Positions 51,685-60,312 of a stretch of 64,000 bases of DNA are shown in pieces (positions within the stretch are counted from its first letter, which is position 1; each line of letters begins with the position of its first letter). The stretch comes from Clostridiales bacterium (GTDB taxonomy: Bacteria > Bacillota > Clostridia > Saccharofermentanales > Saccharofermentanaceae), in the NCBI GenBank assembly GCA_017554745.1, contig JAFZHS010000008.1, forward strand, positions 112,449 to 176,448, read 5' to 3'. The notes beneath the pieces were generated by a model that saw nothing but the letters and a program-made list of their open reading frames with translations, was not told the DNA's origin and ran no database searches. A program made the translations under genes and the position numbers.

Positions 51685-51717
51685 AACTCCCGCAAAAGTC
51701 AGCGGGAGTTTTTCTTT
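51685..51717 (+). terminator. Rho-independent terminator of the candidate small RNA
   Basis: AACTCCCGC / GCGGGAGTT perfect 9-bp stem with an 8-nt loop, followed by TTTCTTT. Confidence 0.92.
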
Positions 51718-51771
51718 GGCCCTAAAAGTCAGCAAGAGCCTAAGTTCATTGATGAATTCTATATCTTATGC

Positions 51772-51780
51772 TGATATAAT
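51772..51780 (+). promoter_or_regulatory. Extended -10 promoter giving a predicted leaderless mRNA
   Basis: TGATATAAT (51772-51780), then exactly 6 nt to ATG 51787. No ribosome binding site. Confidence 0.65.
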
Positions 51781-51786
51781 ACGCGC

Positions 51787-53016
51787 ATGGAAAAGAATAA
51801 AAAGCGTTTCAACATTACCGAGAAAAACAGATGGACGGGACTGACGGTATCGTTGTGTATCGTTGTTGTTTTTTATATGCTCCTGTCCAACATCGGGAAT
51901 TTGAAAGTATTCTTCAATTCCTTTTTCGCGATCACTTCGACAGTTATAGTCGGCGCCGTAATTGCTTATACGGCAAATCCTCTGGCGGTGCTGATCTACA
52001 AACATATCGAGAAGAAATTCACAAAACGCAAGAACAACGCATGGGTCATTTCGGCCGTTATATCACTGACATTGATCCTCGGTCTTGTTGCTGCGCTCCT
52101 GATCCTTATTGTCCCCCGTTTGATCGAGAATATCACTGCGTTTGCAAGGGGACTTTCCGGATATGTCAACAGCCTTAAGAACCTTGTTATCGCTTCCGAG
52201 CTTGATGAGGATATCAAGCTGGGTATCGTAGGATTCATCGATGAGAATTCAAGCGTCACGACGGTCGTCAGCAAATATATTGCCGGCAACGAGATCACAC
52301 CCACATGGGTATTGAGCTTCTCAGCAGGAATCGGCGCCAAGGTCGTCGGACTGATAATCGGAATCATCCTTGCCTATTACTTCCTCTGCGCCAAGAAGAA
52401 GCTTATTGATACATTGAGCGAATTTTTCTACCTTATCATTCCTTCAAAGCATTACGACAAATGGAAAAACGTATGCAACAGGCTCAATGCGATCTTCTCG
52501 AGATTCATAGTCTGCGAATTGGTCGATGCGCTTTTTGTAGGAATAGTTAATGCCATCTTTATGTTCTCGACCGGAATGCCGTATGCGGTCTTCTGTTCGG
52601 TAGTCGTAGCGATCACGAATCTCGCGCCTACATTCGGTCCTTTTGTCGGAGCATTTATCTGTTCGGTAATCCTCCTGCTCGCAAAACCGGAATTTGTGAT
52701 CCCGTTCCTTATCTTCACTCTGGCATTACAGCTCATAGACGGTTATGTATTAAAGCCGAGGCTTTTCGGTTCGGCTCTCGATGTCCCGCCTTTCCTCATC
52801 CTTGTCTTCCTCGTTGTAGGCGGCAAGATCTGGGGCGTGCCCGGCGTTCTTATCGCCATCCCGCTTGCGGCAATTCTGTCTTACATTTATTCGGAGATCG
52901 TTGCCCCGTGGCTCAAGGAAAGAAAGGCTTCCAAGGATCATTCTGATGCAAAGGCAGAGGCGGCAAAGCCTGAGAACAGCGAAAACAAGAAAACTGACAA
53001 TAAGAAAAACGGATAG
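51787..53016 (+). CDS. AI-2E family (PerM-like) membrane transporter
   Basis: A 409-residue membrane protein with seven or eight helices and the family-typical C-terminal block (APTFGPFVGAFICSVILLL, QLIDGYVLKPRLFGSALDVPPF, GVPGVLIAIPLAAILSYIY). The family contains the AI-2 exporter TqsA and various sodium/proton antiporters; the substrate cannot be told. The C-terminus is a charged Lys/Glu tail. There is no ribosome binding site and TATAAT lies 6 nt before the ATG, so translation is predicted from a leaderless mRNA. The zinc-ribbon gene follows after 23 nt. Confidence 0.92.
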   Translation: MEKNKKRFNITEKNRWTGLTVSLCIVVVFYMLLSNIGNLKVFFNSFFAITSTVIVGAVIAYTANPLAVLIYKHIEKKFTKRKNNAWVISAVISLTLILGLVAALLILIVPRLIENITAFARGLSGYVNSLKNLVIASELDEDIKLGIVGFIDENSSVTTVVSKYIAGNEITPTWVLSFSAGIGAKVVGLIIGIILAYYFLCAKKKLIDTLSEFFYLIIPSKHYDKWKNVCNRLNAIFSRFIVCELVDALFVGIVNAIFMFSTGMPYAVFCSVVVAITNLAPTFGPFVGAFICSVILLLAKPEFVIPFLIFTLALQLIDGYVLKPRLFGSALDVPPFLILVFLVVGGKIWGVPGVLIAIPLAAILSYIYSEIVAPWLKERKASKDHSDAKAEAAKPENSENKKTDNKKNG

Positions 53017-53039
53017 ATTTTTACGGGGAGGGAATGAAT

Positions 53040-53729
53040 ATGGCTATTTGTCCCGATTGCGGAACGCTTAACAATGATAACAGCAGGTATTGCATGGCTT
53101 GCGGATCTGAGCTCCCGGTCATGCCGCCGGCCCAGCCCGTACAACCGGTTCAAACAGCGCAGCCGGTAACACAGCCGGTAACACAGCCCGTCCAGCCTGC
53201 CCAGCCGGTCGCAGCACCCGTATATCAGCCTGCCCAAGCAGCCCAGCCGGTCGCAGCACCGGTATATCAGCCCGCTCAAGCCGCACAGCCCGTTGCAGCA
53301 CCCGTATATCAGCCGGTCCAGCAGGCTGTTCCCGGACAGAAGCCCATGGTACCTGTAGTTCAGACCACACCGTCTGCGCCGGTTCCGCCGCTTACCGAAA
53401 ACGATGTAAATGCCGTATATATGCAGCCCGAATACCTTAAGACATATTCGGATACGCCCAGACAGGGAGCCAACAAATACTGCAAGACCGGTTTTGCTCT
53501 GGCCATCATCGGCATTTTCTGCATGGGCCTGACTTGCCCTGTCTCGATCGTCTATTGCATAATTGGTTTCTTTGATGCTAGGAAAAAGCAGGAAGAGGGC
53601 AAGATCCTGGCAATTCCGGGCTTTGTCATCTCAACGTTCATACTTTTCTGTCTTATTGTAACGGCAATTGCTGAGCCGTCAGTTTATACCGAATTTTTTG
53701 AATTGTGGAAAACTGTCTTCAACAGGTAA
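53040..53729 (+). CDS. Zinc-ribbon protein with Pro/Gln repeats and membrane segments (DUF4190-like)
   Basis: The N-terminal zinc ribbon has CPDC and CMAC (residues 4-7, 20-23). A low-complexity region follows with repeats of about 14 residues (QPVAAPVYQPAQAA), then a C-terminal pair of membrane helices (KTGFALAIIGIFCMGLTCPV, GFVISTFILFCLIVTAI) like DUF4190. I start at ATG 53040, 7-8 nt after the GGAGGG; ATG 53034 is too near. The function is unknown; similar proteins are frequent in clostridia. Confidence 0.85.
   Translation: MAICPDCGTLNNDNSRYCMACGSELPVMPPAQPVQPVQTAQPVTQPVTQPVQPAQPVAAPVYQPAQAAQPVAAPVYQPAQAAQPVAAPVYQPVQQAVPGQKPMVPVVQTTPSAPVPPLTENDVNAVYMQPEYLKTYSDTPRQGANKYCKTGFALAIIGIFCMGLTCPVSIVYCIIGFFDARKKQEEGKILAIPGFVISTFILFCLIVTAIAEPSVYTEFFELWKTVFNR
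53202..53318 (+). repeat. 42-bp tandem repeat inside the zinc-ribbon gene
   Basis: Three units begin at 53202, 53244 and 53286, each coding QPVAAPVYQP-type 14 residues. Units differ by synonymous changes, so the repeat is not brand new. Confidence 0.85.
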
Positions 53730-53747
53730 CACTTGCTCAACAATTTT

Positions 53748-53756
53748 TGATATAAT
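53748..53756 (+). promoter_or_regulatory. Extended -10 promoter of the first large binding protein
   Basis: TGATATAAT (53748-53756), about 70 nt before the ATG; no clear -35 box. Confidence 0.6.
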
Positions 53757-53770
53757 CCTTATATAGGCAT

Positions 53771-53815
53771 GACGTTATTTGGGGAGTCGTGCTTCTGGGG
53801 AATACGGATAAATAG
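53771..53815 (+). repeat. Conserved leader element, copy 1
   Basis: GACGTTATTTGGGGAGTCGT followed by GCTTCTGGGGAATAC, then ATAGGAGA. Nearly the same string lies before the paralogue at 56349. Two GGGGA repeats 18 nt apart are the common core. Confidence 0.65.
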
Positions 53816-53827
53816 GAGAAGATAATC

Positions 53828-56266
53828 ATGATTACGGCAAAAAGATTATCAGCCGCTTTTTTGGCGGTGGTTCTTTTCGCATCTTCGGTAATGAGCGCAG
53901 GATGTGGCAAGAAAAAACAGGAAGGAAAGGTCTCAGCGGAAGATCCGTGGTTCTCGGCTACGAAGATAAGGATAGGAGACCGTTTTTTTCAGGACAAGGA
54001 AAACCAGGGCATAGATTCCAAGTTTATCGGCTTGGCTGAAGATAAAGCGGTATTCCTTGTAAGCGGATACAAAAGGGCACCCGAAGGCGTAAACGAAGAG
54101 TATTATGACTTTATTTCATCGATGTTTTATTATTTCGAGATATTCAGCGGCAATTCAACGCTTGAAGGGTCCATAGATATCAGGGGCAAGATCGACGACT
54201 ATATTATTAAAGAGTACGGCGAGAAAGCAAATTGGCAGTTGTTGACGGATTATACTATCAAAGACAAGGCCGTTACGGCTATGATATTCGCTTATCTCCC
54301 GGCAGGTGTTAATGACACCTATGTACAAAAATGCGTGCATGTGAGTTTTGACATTGAAAGCGGTGAGATCACCGGATTCGATCTGTCTTCGAATACTGAC
54401 GTGCGGTATACGGAAGGAAGCTACGATTTCGACGGTTATGTTGTGAAGACCAGCTCAAATTACTGGGGAACTCAGACCGAGTATGTTATCGATGTCACAC
54501 GTCCCGACGGCACTAAGACCCAATATGATGCTGCAAAACTCATTACGGGACGCACTATCGCGTATATTAATGACGTGCTGTATCTGGGAGACGGTAAAGT
54601 AGTAATGTCTGCTTATAGTCTGGACGGCGTCGGACAGCAGTTTTACGAGATGGATCTCAAGACGGGTCAGGCCAAAGAATATACGGGTGATGATTCATTT
54701 ATCAGAAGTATTATCGGATGGGTAAAATATATTCCCGGTATCGGCAATATCATTGTCGACGGAGAAGGCATCAAGACGGTTGATCTCGAAAACAAGACCA
54801 AGACCAATTATTTCTCTTTCGAAGACTGCAATATAAACCGCAGTGAAGCCGTGACTATGGAGCTGCTCGCGATGACAGAGGATAAGATATATATGTCCGC
54901 GTACCCGCCGGGAGGTCTTGGAACCGTAAATTCACCGGAACTGAATGCGCTGAATCTTTATATCCTCACTAAGGAAAAGACCAATCCGCATGCGGGAAAG
55001 ACCATCATAAAAGCGACAACATTAGGTGATTATTCGTATTCGGTATGTGAAGCAGTATCGGTCTTTAACGATACGAATCCTGATTACTTCATCAAGCTCG
55101 ATAATAAGTATTCTTCCGAGTATTTTATAAGCAACGGCGGAATCAGTTTTTGGGATGAGAATTACGGTGACAAGCTTACTGAGGCCACTATCGAACTCAC
55201 CTATCAATTGAGGATGGACCTTATGAATGGCGAAGGTCCGGATATAGTTTTCGGAGGCGCAGAATATTCTCATCTGAACAGCAGTGATTGTTTTCTGAAT
55301 CTTAAACAGGAGATAAGTACCGAAGGACTTTTTGAGAATGTGATTGAAGCAAATGAGTACGACGGCAAACTGTATCAGTGCCCTCTGGCTTTTTACGTAA
55401 CAGGAATAGTCGCTCCCAAAAAAGATGTCGGTCAGGATCAATGCGGATTTGACTTTGACCAGTATAAGGTTTTTGTAGAAGGTCCTTGTAACGGCGAAGA
55501 TCCTCTCAGTTTTGGTAGCAGCAGGACAGGTTTTTTTATTACATGTGTAAGCAAGATGCAGGATGTATGCTGGGATGATGAGAGACAGAGCTATGACACT
55601 CCGGCATTCCGGGAATTAGCTGAATATGTAAATGCCAACGTAACGGAACAGCCTTACGCAAATTTTGAATATGAATTGGTTCCGGTTGAAAGCAGCAAAC
55701 GAAATAATACTTATGAGTACTTAATGACATTTCCTTATTTCATGTATATCTATTCTGACAGTATATCGGACATGAAGATCCTGGGTGCGCCTTCTGTAGA
55801 CGGCAGAGGTCCGGCAATAAAATCAGGACCCTCGGTCGGAATAGCCGCACAGACGAAAGAAAAGACTGCTTGCATCGACTTCGTTAATCTTCTTCTTTCT
55901 GAGGATATACAGGAATGCTTTGAAGAATGGGATGAATGCACACCTTTGAGAAGATCCGCTTTTGAGACAGCAGGACACAGGCAGGTGGATGCTTATAACG
56001 AGAACTATCGCCAGAATGCGAGCAGATATACAAGGATACAGCTAATAGAGTATATGTATGCATGGTGCGAGATCGACAGCAGCGCAGTTGATGAGTATGA
56101 GAAGATGATCGAGAGCTGCAAGTCGATAACTGCATTTGATCCGGCGCTCGAGAAGATATTAGAAGAAGAGATGCCTGCTTATTTCGCGGGGCAGAAATCT
56201 TTGGACGAGGTCATAACCATAATCAATGACCGGTCAAAAACTTACATAAGCGAGAGATCAAACTAA
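53828..56266 (+). CDS. Large solute-binding lipoprotein with N-terminal beta-rich domain (paralogue 1)
   Basis: The lipobox SAGC gives lipidated Cys26. The first about 400 residues are beta-rich with repeated YDFDGYVVK, VLYLGDGKVVMSA and INRSEAVTMELLAM-type segments, perhaps a propeller. The second half (about 400-812) resembles family 1 extracellular solute-binding proteins (MNGEGPDIVFGG, LYQCPLAFYVTGIVA, FVNLLLSEDIQ). At 812 residues it is roughly twice the usual length. No permease or ATPase is near. It is similar along its whole length to the next gene. The substrate is unknown. Confidence 0.82.
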   Translation: MITAKRLSAAFLAVVLFASSVMSAGCGKKKQEGKVSAEDPWFSATKIRIGDRFFQDKENQGIDSKFIGLAEDKAVFLVSGYKRAPEGVNEEYYDFISSMFYYFEIFSGNSTLEGSIDIRGKIDDYIIKEYGEKANWQLLTDYTIKDKAVTAMIFAYLPAGVNDTYVQKCVHVSFDIESGEITGFDLSSNTDVRYTEGSYDFDGYVVKTSSNYWGTQTEYVIDVTRPDGTKTQYDAAKLITGRTIAYINDVLYLGDGKVVMSAYSLDGVGQQFYEMDLKTGQAKEYTGDDSFIRSIIGWVKYIPGIGNIIVDGEGIKTVDLENKTKTNYFSFEDCNINRSEAVTMELLAMTEDKIYMSAYPPGGLGTVNSPELNALNLYILTKEKTNPHAGKTIIKATTLGDYSYSVCEAVSVFNDTNPDYFIKLDNKYSSEYFISNGGISFWDENYGDKLTEATIELTYQLRMDLMNGEGPDIVFGGAEYSHLNSSDCFLNLKQEISTEGLFENVIEANEYDGKLYQCPLAFYVTGIVAPKKDVGQDQCGFDFDQYKVFVEGPCNGEDPLSFGSSRTGFFITCVSKMQDVCWDDERQSYDTPAFRELAEYVNANVTEQPYANFEYELVPVESSKRNNTYEYLMTFPYFMYIYSDSISDMKILGAPSVDGRGPAIKSGPSVGIAAQTKEKTACIDFVNLLLSEDIQECFEEWDECTPLRRSAFETAGHRQVDAYNENYRQNASRYTRIQLIEYMYAWCEIDSSAVDEYEKMIESCKSITAFDPALEKILEEEMPAYFAGQKSLDEVITIINDRSKTYISERSN

Positions 56267-56280
56267 CATCCAAAAAATGT

Positions 56281-56313
56281 CCCCTGAATTTGTGTAATTC
56301 AGGGGGTATTTTT
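56281..56313 (+). terminator. Rho-independent terminator between the paralogues
   Basis: CCCCTGAATT / AATTCAGGGG perfect stem with a 5-nt loop, followed by GTATTTTTATT. Confidence 0.9.
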
Positions 56314-56348
56314 ATTCTGATGTTCAAATATAATGCAAGTAGAAGTAC

Positions 56349-56398
56349 GACATTATGGGGATCGTACTTATGGGGAATTTTTTTTAGAAGAATAGGAG
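56349..56398 (+). repeat. Conserved leader element, copy 2
   Basis: GACATTATGGGGATCGTACT followed by TATGGGGAATTTT and AATAGGAGA. It is homologous to 53771-53815. A TATAAT (56329-56334) lies 15 nt upstream, so both genes carry the element early in the transcript. Confidence 0.6.
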
Positions 56399-56404
56399 AA
56401 CATC

Positions 56405-58918
56405 ATGAGAACGGAAAAATTGATTTCCGCTGCAATGGCAGCGGCTGTTTTTGCTACCTCGATTTTCGTATCGGGCTGCAACAAACGAAAAGATGAAGGC
56501 ACCGACAAATATGTATCGGCAGACGATCCGTGGTACACGGTCAAAGAAGTTACGGTAGGTGAGAGATTTGCGGATGATCCGGAAATCGATTACATGAATG
56601 TGGCGTTTGCCGGAATTGAAGACGGTAAGATGGTCTTTAGTCTGACAGGCCAGTACTTTACCCCGGTAGGAAAAGAAGTAAGCTGGAAAGAGCTCATGTT
56701 CGGGTTTATAGATGTTTACAGCGCTGACGGCGACTACGAAAGATCTATAGATATCAACAAGCTGTTTAATGAAACGGAATTATACAAACCTTCTGAAGAA
56801 GAGATGGAGAAATACCGCGAAGGATACAGGAAAATGGTCGGAGATCCTAATGCGGATTATGAGTTTGAAGCTTCATGGATGATCGATAACGGGGTTAAGC
56901 TCAAAGACGGAAATGTAGTGTTTACGGCTTCGGCATACATTCCGTCATACGATTTTATGAATTACTATCCGATCGTAGAAGAGTTCACGGTGGATCTTAA
57001 CAGCGGAGCATTGGTGTCACACGGTTTGCGCGGATCCAATGACGGTAATTCCAATGAATCTGATTATGATTACGTTGAAAATACGTTTGATTTCGAAGGC
57101 TATACAGTCGAATCCGCAGTCAAATACAACATGGACGTTATGACAAACGTATTGGTCATTACGGATCCTGAAGGAAAGAAAAATGTTATTCCATTGGATC
57201 TTGCCTTACCCGACGTTGCGATCAATTACGTAAATGGAATGATGTATCTTGGTGACGATAAAGCGATCGTCAGCATCACTACCATGGATTATAACGATCT
57301 GTATTATGAATTGGATCTCAAGAAAGGTTCTTTAACGCCGTATCTGCAGGATGTTTCCAGGATTGCAAACGAGTTCTGGAATACCACTTACGTAAACGGT
57401 ACCGGAAATATAATCGTTGATACCGAAGGTGTCAAAACCGTAAATGTCAGGGAAAACAAGATCGAGACTATCCTGTCTTTTGATGAATGCAACATCAACC
57501 GTATGGCAAGCTCTTTTATGCAGCTCCTGACGATCGAAGACGACAAAATGTATCTGAACGGTATGTTTGTGTATTCGGGCCAGTATTATGCAGGCACCGC
57601 GGTTAATCCGATGCCGCTTTACATCCTGACCAAAGAGCAGACAAATCCTAACGCAGGAAAGAAAATATTGACGCTTGCTTCGCTTAATTCACTTTCTTAT
57701 GCGGCATACGATGCTATATGCACGTATAACAATACGAACGAAGAGTATTTCGTTAAGATCGATGATACATATTCTTTACAGAAAAAGATCAGCAGCGGAG
57801 ACATTACTTACAACGATGACGATTTCGATGAGAAGTATGATAAGGCCATGTCAGATCTGTCATATCAGCTGATGTCGGATCTTATCGCAGGCGACGGGCC
57901 GGACATTGTAATGGACGCAGCTTCCATCCCGCATCTGAACAGCGGAGACGTCTTTATTGATCTGAAGAAAGATATAGGCACAACAGGACTTTTCGGAAAC
58001 ATCGTAAAAGCTTCGGAAAAGAACGGAAAGATCTATAATTTCCCGGTCACTGTCGTCGTTGAGGGTATACTTGCCAGAAAAACCGATGTAGGCAAAAGCC
58101 AGACAGGATTTACTTATGACCAGTACAAAGAATTTGTCAGCGGGCCCTGCAACGGAAAAGATCCTTTGGAATGCGGAAAGAATAAGTTTTTCACGACCTG
58201 CATGAGCGGCATGCACGAGGAGTTTATCAAAGGCAATAAAGCCGATTTTGACAAAGACGAATTTAAGAAACTTGCCGAGTATGTATATGAGAATGTAAAT
58301 GAGCCGATGGACATTGATGAATTCAAGGTTATCGGAGCCGTGGAGAGCAAAACATTCAGCCCTACTTATGAGAACATGATCTCTTTCCCGTACGTGCTAT
58401 ACAGATACTCGGATAATATTTCAAACATAAAGATATTGGGATTGCCTTCAAAAGACGGAAGGGGCCCGAACATATCAGTTGACTGCTCTGCAGCCGTGTC
58501 TGTTAATTCAAAGGAGAAAAATGCAAGCATTGAGTTCATAAAAACACTGCTTTCCGATGAGATACAGGCAGATTTTGTTTATCGCGACGGCATTGTTCCG
58601 GTAAAGAAAGCGGTATATGAGGACTGCGCAAACGCGGCAATCGAAAAGTACAATGAGCTGTATGAACGCTTCTCTGAGATCTATGACCCGAATCAACTTG
58701 TTGAATTTGGTTATCCTTGGCATGCGGTAGACAAATCGGCAGTCAATGATTTTAAGGAGATGCTTGAGTCGTGCGAGGCTTTATCGTCGAGCGATCCGGG
58801 AATCACCATGATATTAAATGAAGAAATGCCCGCATATTTTACTGGTCAGAAATCACTTGATGAGGTCATTACGATCATTAATGACCGTGCGAATACATAC
58901 TTAAGCGAGCGCGGCTGA
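56405..58918 (+). CDS. Large solute-binding lipoprotein with N-terminal beta-rich domain (paralogue 2)
   Basis: The lipobox VSGC gives lipidated Cys25. It has the same architecture as the preceding gene: an N-terminal beta-rich half with FDFEGYTVESAVKY and YLGDDKAIVSIT, then a binding-protein half (IAGDGPDIVMDAASIPHLNS, IYNFPVTVVVEGILARKTDVG, FIKTLLSDEIQ). The two end alike in SLDEVITIINDR. The pair arose by tandem duplication that included the leader, followed by marked divergence. It has its own TATAAT and a ribosome binding site (AGGAGA). The partner permease is unknown. Confidence 0.82.
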   Translation: MRTEKLISAAMAAAVFATSIFVSGCNKRKDEGTDKYVSADDPWYTVKEVTVGERFADDPEIDYMNVAFAGIEDGKMVFSLTGQYFTPVGKEVSWKELMFGFIDVYSADGDYERSIDINKLFNETELYKPSEEEMEKYREGYRKMVGDPNADYEFEASWMIDNGVKLKDGNVVFTASAYIPSYDFMNYYPIVEEFTVDLNSGALVSHGLRGSNDGNSNESDYDYVENTFDFEGYTVESAVKYNMDVMTNVLVITDPEGKKNVIPLDLALPDVAINYVNGMMYLGDDKAIVSITTMDYNDLYYELDLKKGSLTPYLQDVSRIANEFWNTTYVNGTGNIIVDTEGVKTVNVRENKIETILSFDECNINRMASSFMQLLTIEDDKMYLNGMFVYSGQYYAGTAVNPMPLYILTKEQTNPNAGKKILTLASLNSLSYAAYDAICTYNNTNEEYFVKIDDTYSLQKKISSGDITYNDDDFDEKYDKAMSDLSYQLMSDLIAGDGPDIVMDAASIPHLNSGDVFIDLKKDIGTTGLFGNIVKASEKNGKIYNFPVTVVVEGILARKTDVGKSQTGFTYDQYKEFVSGPCNGKDPLECGKNKFFTTCMSGMHEEFIKGNKADFDKDEFKKLAEYVYENVNEPMDIDEFKVIGAVESKTFSPTYENMISFPYVLYRYSDNISNIKILGLPSKDGRGPNISVDCSAAVSVNSKEKNASIEFIKTLLSDEIQADFVYRDGIVPVKKAVYEDCANAAIEKYNELYERFSEIYDPNQLVEFGYPWHAVDKSAVNDFKEMLESCEALSSSDPGITMILNEEMPAYFTGQKSLDEVITIINDRANTYLSERG

Positions 58919-58941
58919 GACGATCCGATGACAAAAAACAG

Positions 58942-58970
58942 TTGACATTTGGGCTGACTAGTATTATTTT
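58942..58970 (+). promoter_or_regulatory. Promoter of the trp operon
   Basis: Perfect TTGACA (58942-58947), a 17-bp spacer and TATTTT (58965-58970). Confidence 0.7.
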
Positions 58971-58976
58971 TGTCAT

Positions 58977-59238
58977 AACAATCAAACCGTTGATGCGGAG
59001 ATAAAGATAGTAGAGGCCATACAGAGAGCTTCCGTTGCTGAGAGTGAAGCTGGAACCGGATTATCAAATGGACCGCGGAGGGTGCATTAAATGTGCAACG
59101 TAAGACTCGCGTAAGCAGTCCGGGATATGTTGGTATCCTTTGAGTGTGCGTCTCACAAACGCAAAGCCAGGGTGGCACCGCGGATTATCAGTTAATTCGT
59201 CCCCGGCAGGAACACTATAATTCCTGCTGGGGATTTTT
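58977..59238 (+). ncRNA. T-box leader, tryptophan specific
   Basis: The T-box AGGGTGGCACCGCGG is at 59169-59183. Upstream, stem I shows the AGTAGAGG and AGAGAG elements, and the specifier loop has TGG (59069-59071), the Trp codon. Uncharged tRNA-Trp should bind stem I and the T-box and prevent the terminator downstream. The start is the predicted +1. Confidence 0.93.
59201..59238 (+). terminator. T-box controlled terminator
   Basis: CCCCGGCAGGAA / TTCCTGCTGGGG with an 8-nt loop, followed by ATTTTTA. The competing antiterminator uses the T-box sequence. Confidence 0.92.
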
Positions 59239-59275
59239 ATTTCCGGCAGAACCAACCGGAAGGAGAAAAAAGAAA

Positions 59276-60301
59276 ATGATTAAGGCGGCAATCGAAAAGA
59301 TCGTAAACAAGCAGGACCTCACATACGATGAGGCTTACGAGACAATGAACGAGATCATGAGCGGTATGTCAACATCGACTCAGAACGCTGCATTCCTCGC
59401 TGCACTGTCCACAAAGAGCGCAGGCTTCGAGACCATCGATGAGATCACCGGATGCGCTGCGGCAATGCGTGACCACGCTACAAAGGTAGACAAGGGCGAT
59501 ATGGAAGTCCTTGAGATCGTAGGAACAGGCGGAGACAGGGCGCAGAGCTTCAATATCTCCACAACATCAGCATTCGTTATCGCTTCTGCAGGCGTTAAGG
59601 TCGCAAAGCACGGCAACCGTGCAGCTTCTTCAAAGTCAGGTACGGCTGACTGCCTCGAGGCTCTTGGCGCTAACATCAACTTAGAGCCTGAAAAGTGCGT
59701 AGAGCTTTTGAAGAGCGCAGGGTTCTGCTTCTTCTTCGCACAGAAGTATCACGCATCCATGAAGTATGTAGGACCCATCCGTAAGGAACTGGGCTTCAGA
59801 ACCGTATTTAATATCCTTGGACCTTTGACAAATCCCGCACAGCCTGATTTCTATCTCCTGGGTGTATACGACCAGTATCTTGCAGAACCGGTAGCACATG
59901 TATTAAAGTCTTTAGGCGCTAAGCGTGCGCTTGTAGTATACGGTGAAGATAAGCTCGACGAGATCTCAGGATCAGCAGAGACTTTTGTTGCAGAATTAAG
60001 AGCAGACGGAACCATCACCACATATGAGATCAAGCCTGAGGACTTCGGCTTTGAAAGATGCACAAAGGATGATATCGTAGGCGGTACGCCTGCCGAGAAT
60101 GCTGAGATTACAAGAGGCATCCTCGAAGGCAAGATCACAGGCCCCAAGAGAAATGTTGTCTGCCTTAACGCAGGCGCAGCACTCTATGCAGCAGGCAAGG
60201 CAATGACCATCGCAGAGGGCGTCGGCCAGGCTAAGCACCTGATCGATTCCGGCGCAGCTCTTGAAGCACTCAACAAATTCGTTGAAGAATCAAACAAGTA
60301 A
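59276..60301 (+). CDS. trpD: Anthranilate phosphoribosyltransferase
   Basis: Transfers phosphoribosyl from PRPP to anthranilate, step 2 of tryptophan synthesis. The marks are [20 protein letters not shown] (PRPP loop GTGGD), [12 protein letters not shown] and [20 protein letters not shown] start at ATG 59276, where AAGGAG is upstream; a longer frame begins inside the T-box RNA and is not real. It is the first gene of trpDCFBA; trpE and trpG are not present here. Confidence 0.96.
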   Translation: MIKAAIEKIVNKQDLTYDEAYETMNEIMSGMSTSTQNAAFLAALSTKSAGFETIDEITGCAAAMRDHATKVDKGDMEVLEIVGTGGDRAQSFNISTTSAFVIASAGVKVAKHGNRAASSKSGTADCLEALGANINLEPEKCVELLKSAGFCFFFAQKYHASMKYVGPIRKELGFRTVFNILGPLTNPAQPDFYLLGVYDQYLAEPVAHVLKSLGAKRALVVYGEDKLDEISGSAETFVAELRADGTITTYEIKPEDFGFERCTKDDIVGGTPAENAEITRGILEGKITGPKRNVVCLNAGAALYAAGKAMTIAEGVGQAKHLIDSGAALEALNKFVEESNK

Positions 60302-60312
60302 AGGGAACCATC

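Larger units (their letters stand above)
51486..51717 (+). ncRNA. Candidate structured RNA, about 230 nt, unknown class
   Basis: Between a -10 box and a strong terminator lie complementary segments that nest or follow each other: GAGACCAA (51520-51527) with TTGGTCTC (51557-51564); TTGATTC (51567-51573) with GAATCAA (51625-51631), enclosing AAGTAA/TTACTT (51586-51601) and TTGAG/CTCAA (51606-51620). A very strong ribosome binding site (AAGGAGGTGA, 51512-51521) and a 16-codon ORF are inside. The 5' arm of the first helix covers the start codon. I do not recognise the RNA class. The downstream gene has its own promoter, so this looks like a separate transcript. Confidence 0.55.

Noticed and set aside
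53202..53318. CRISPR-like direct repeats
   Set aside because: They are contiguous 42-bp in-frame coding repeats without spacers and without cas genes.
58956..58964. ACTAGTATT near the trp promoter as a fourth GntR-type site
   Set aside because: Only the left half matches CWAGTATRCWAG; it is part of the promoter spacer and -10 region of a T-box operon.
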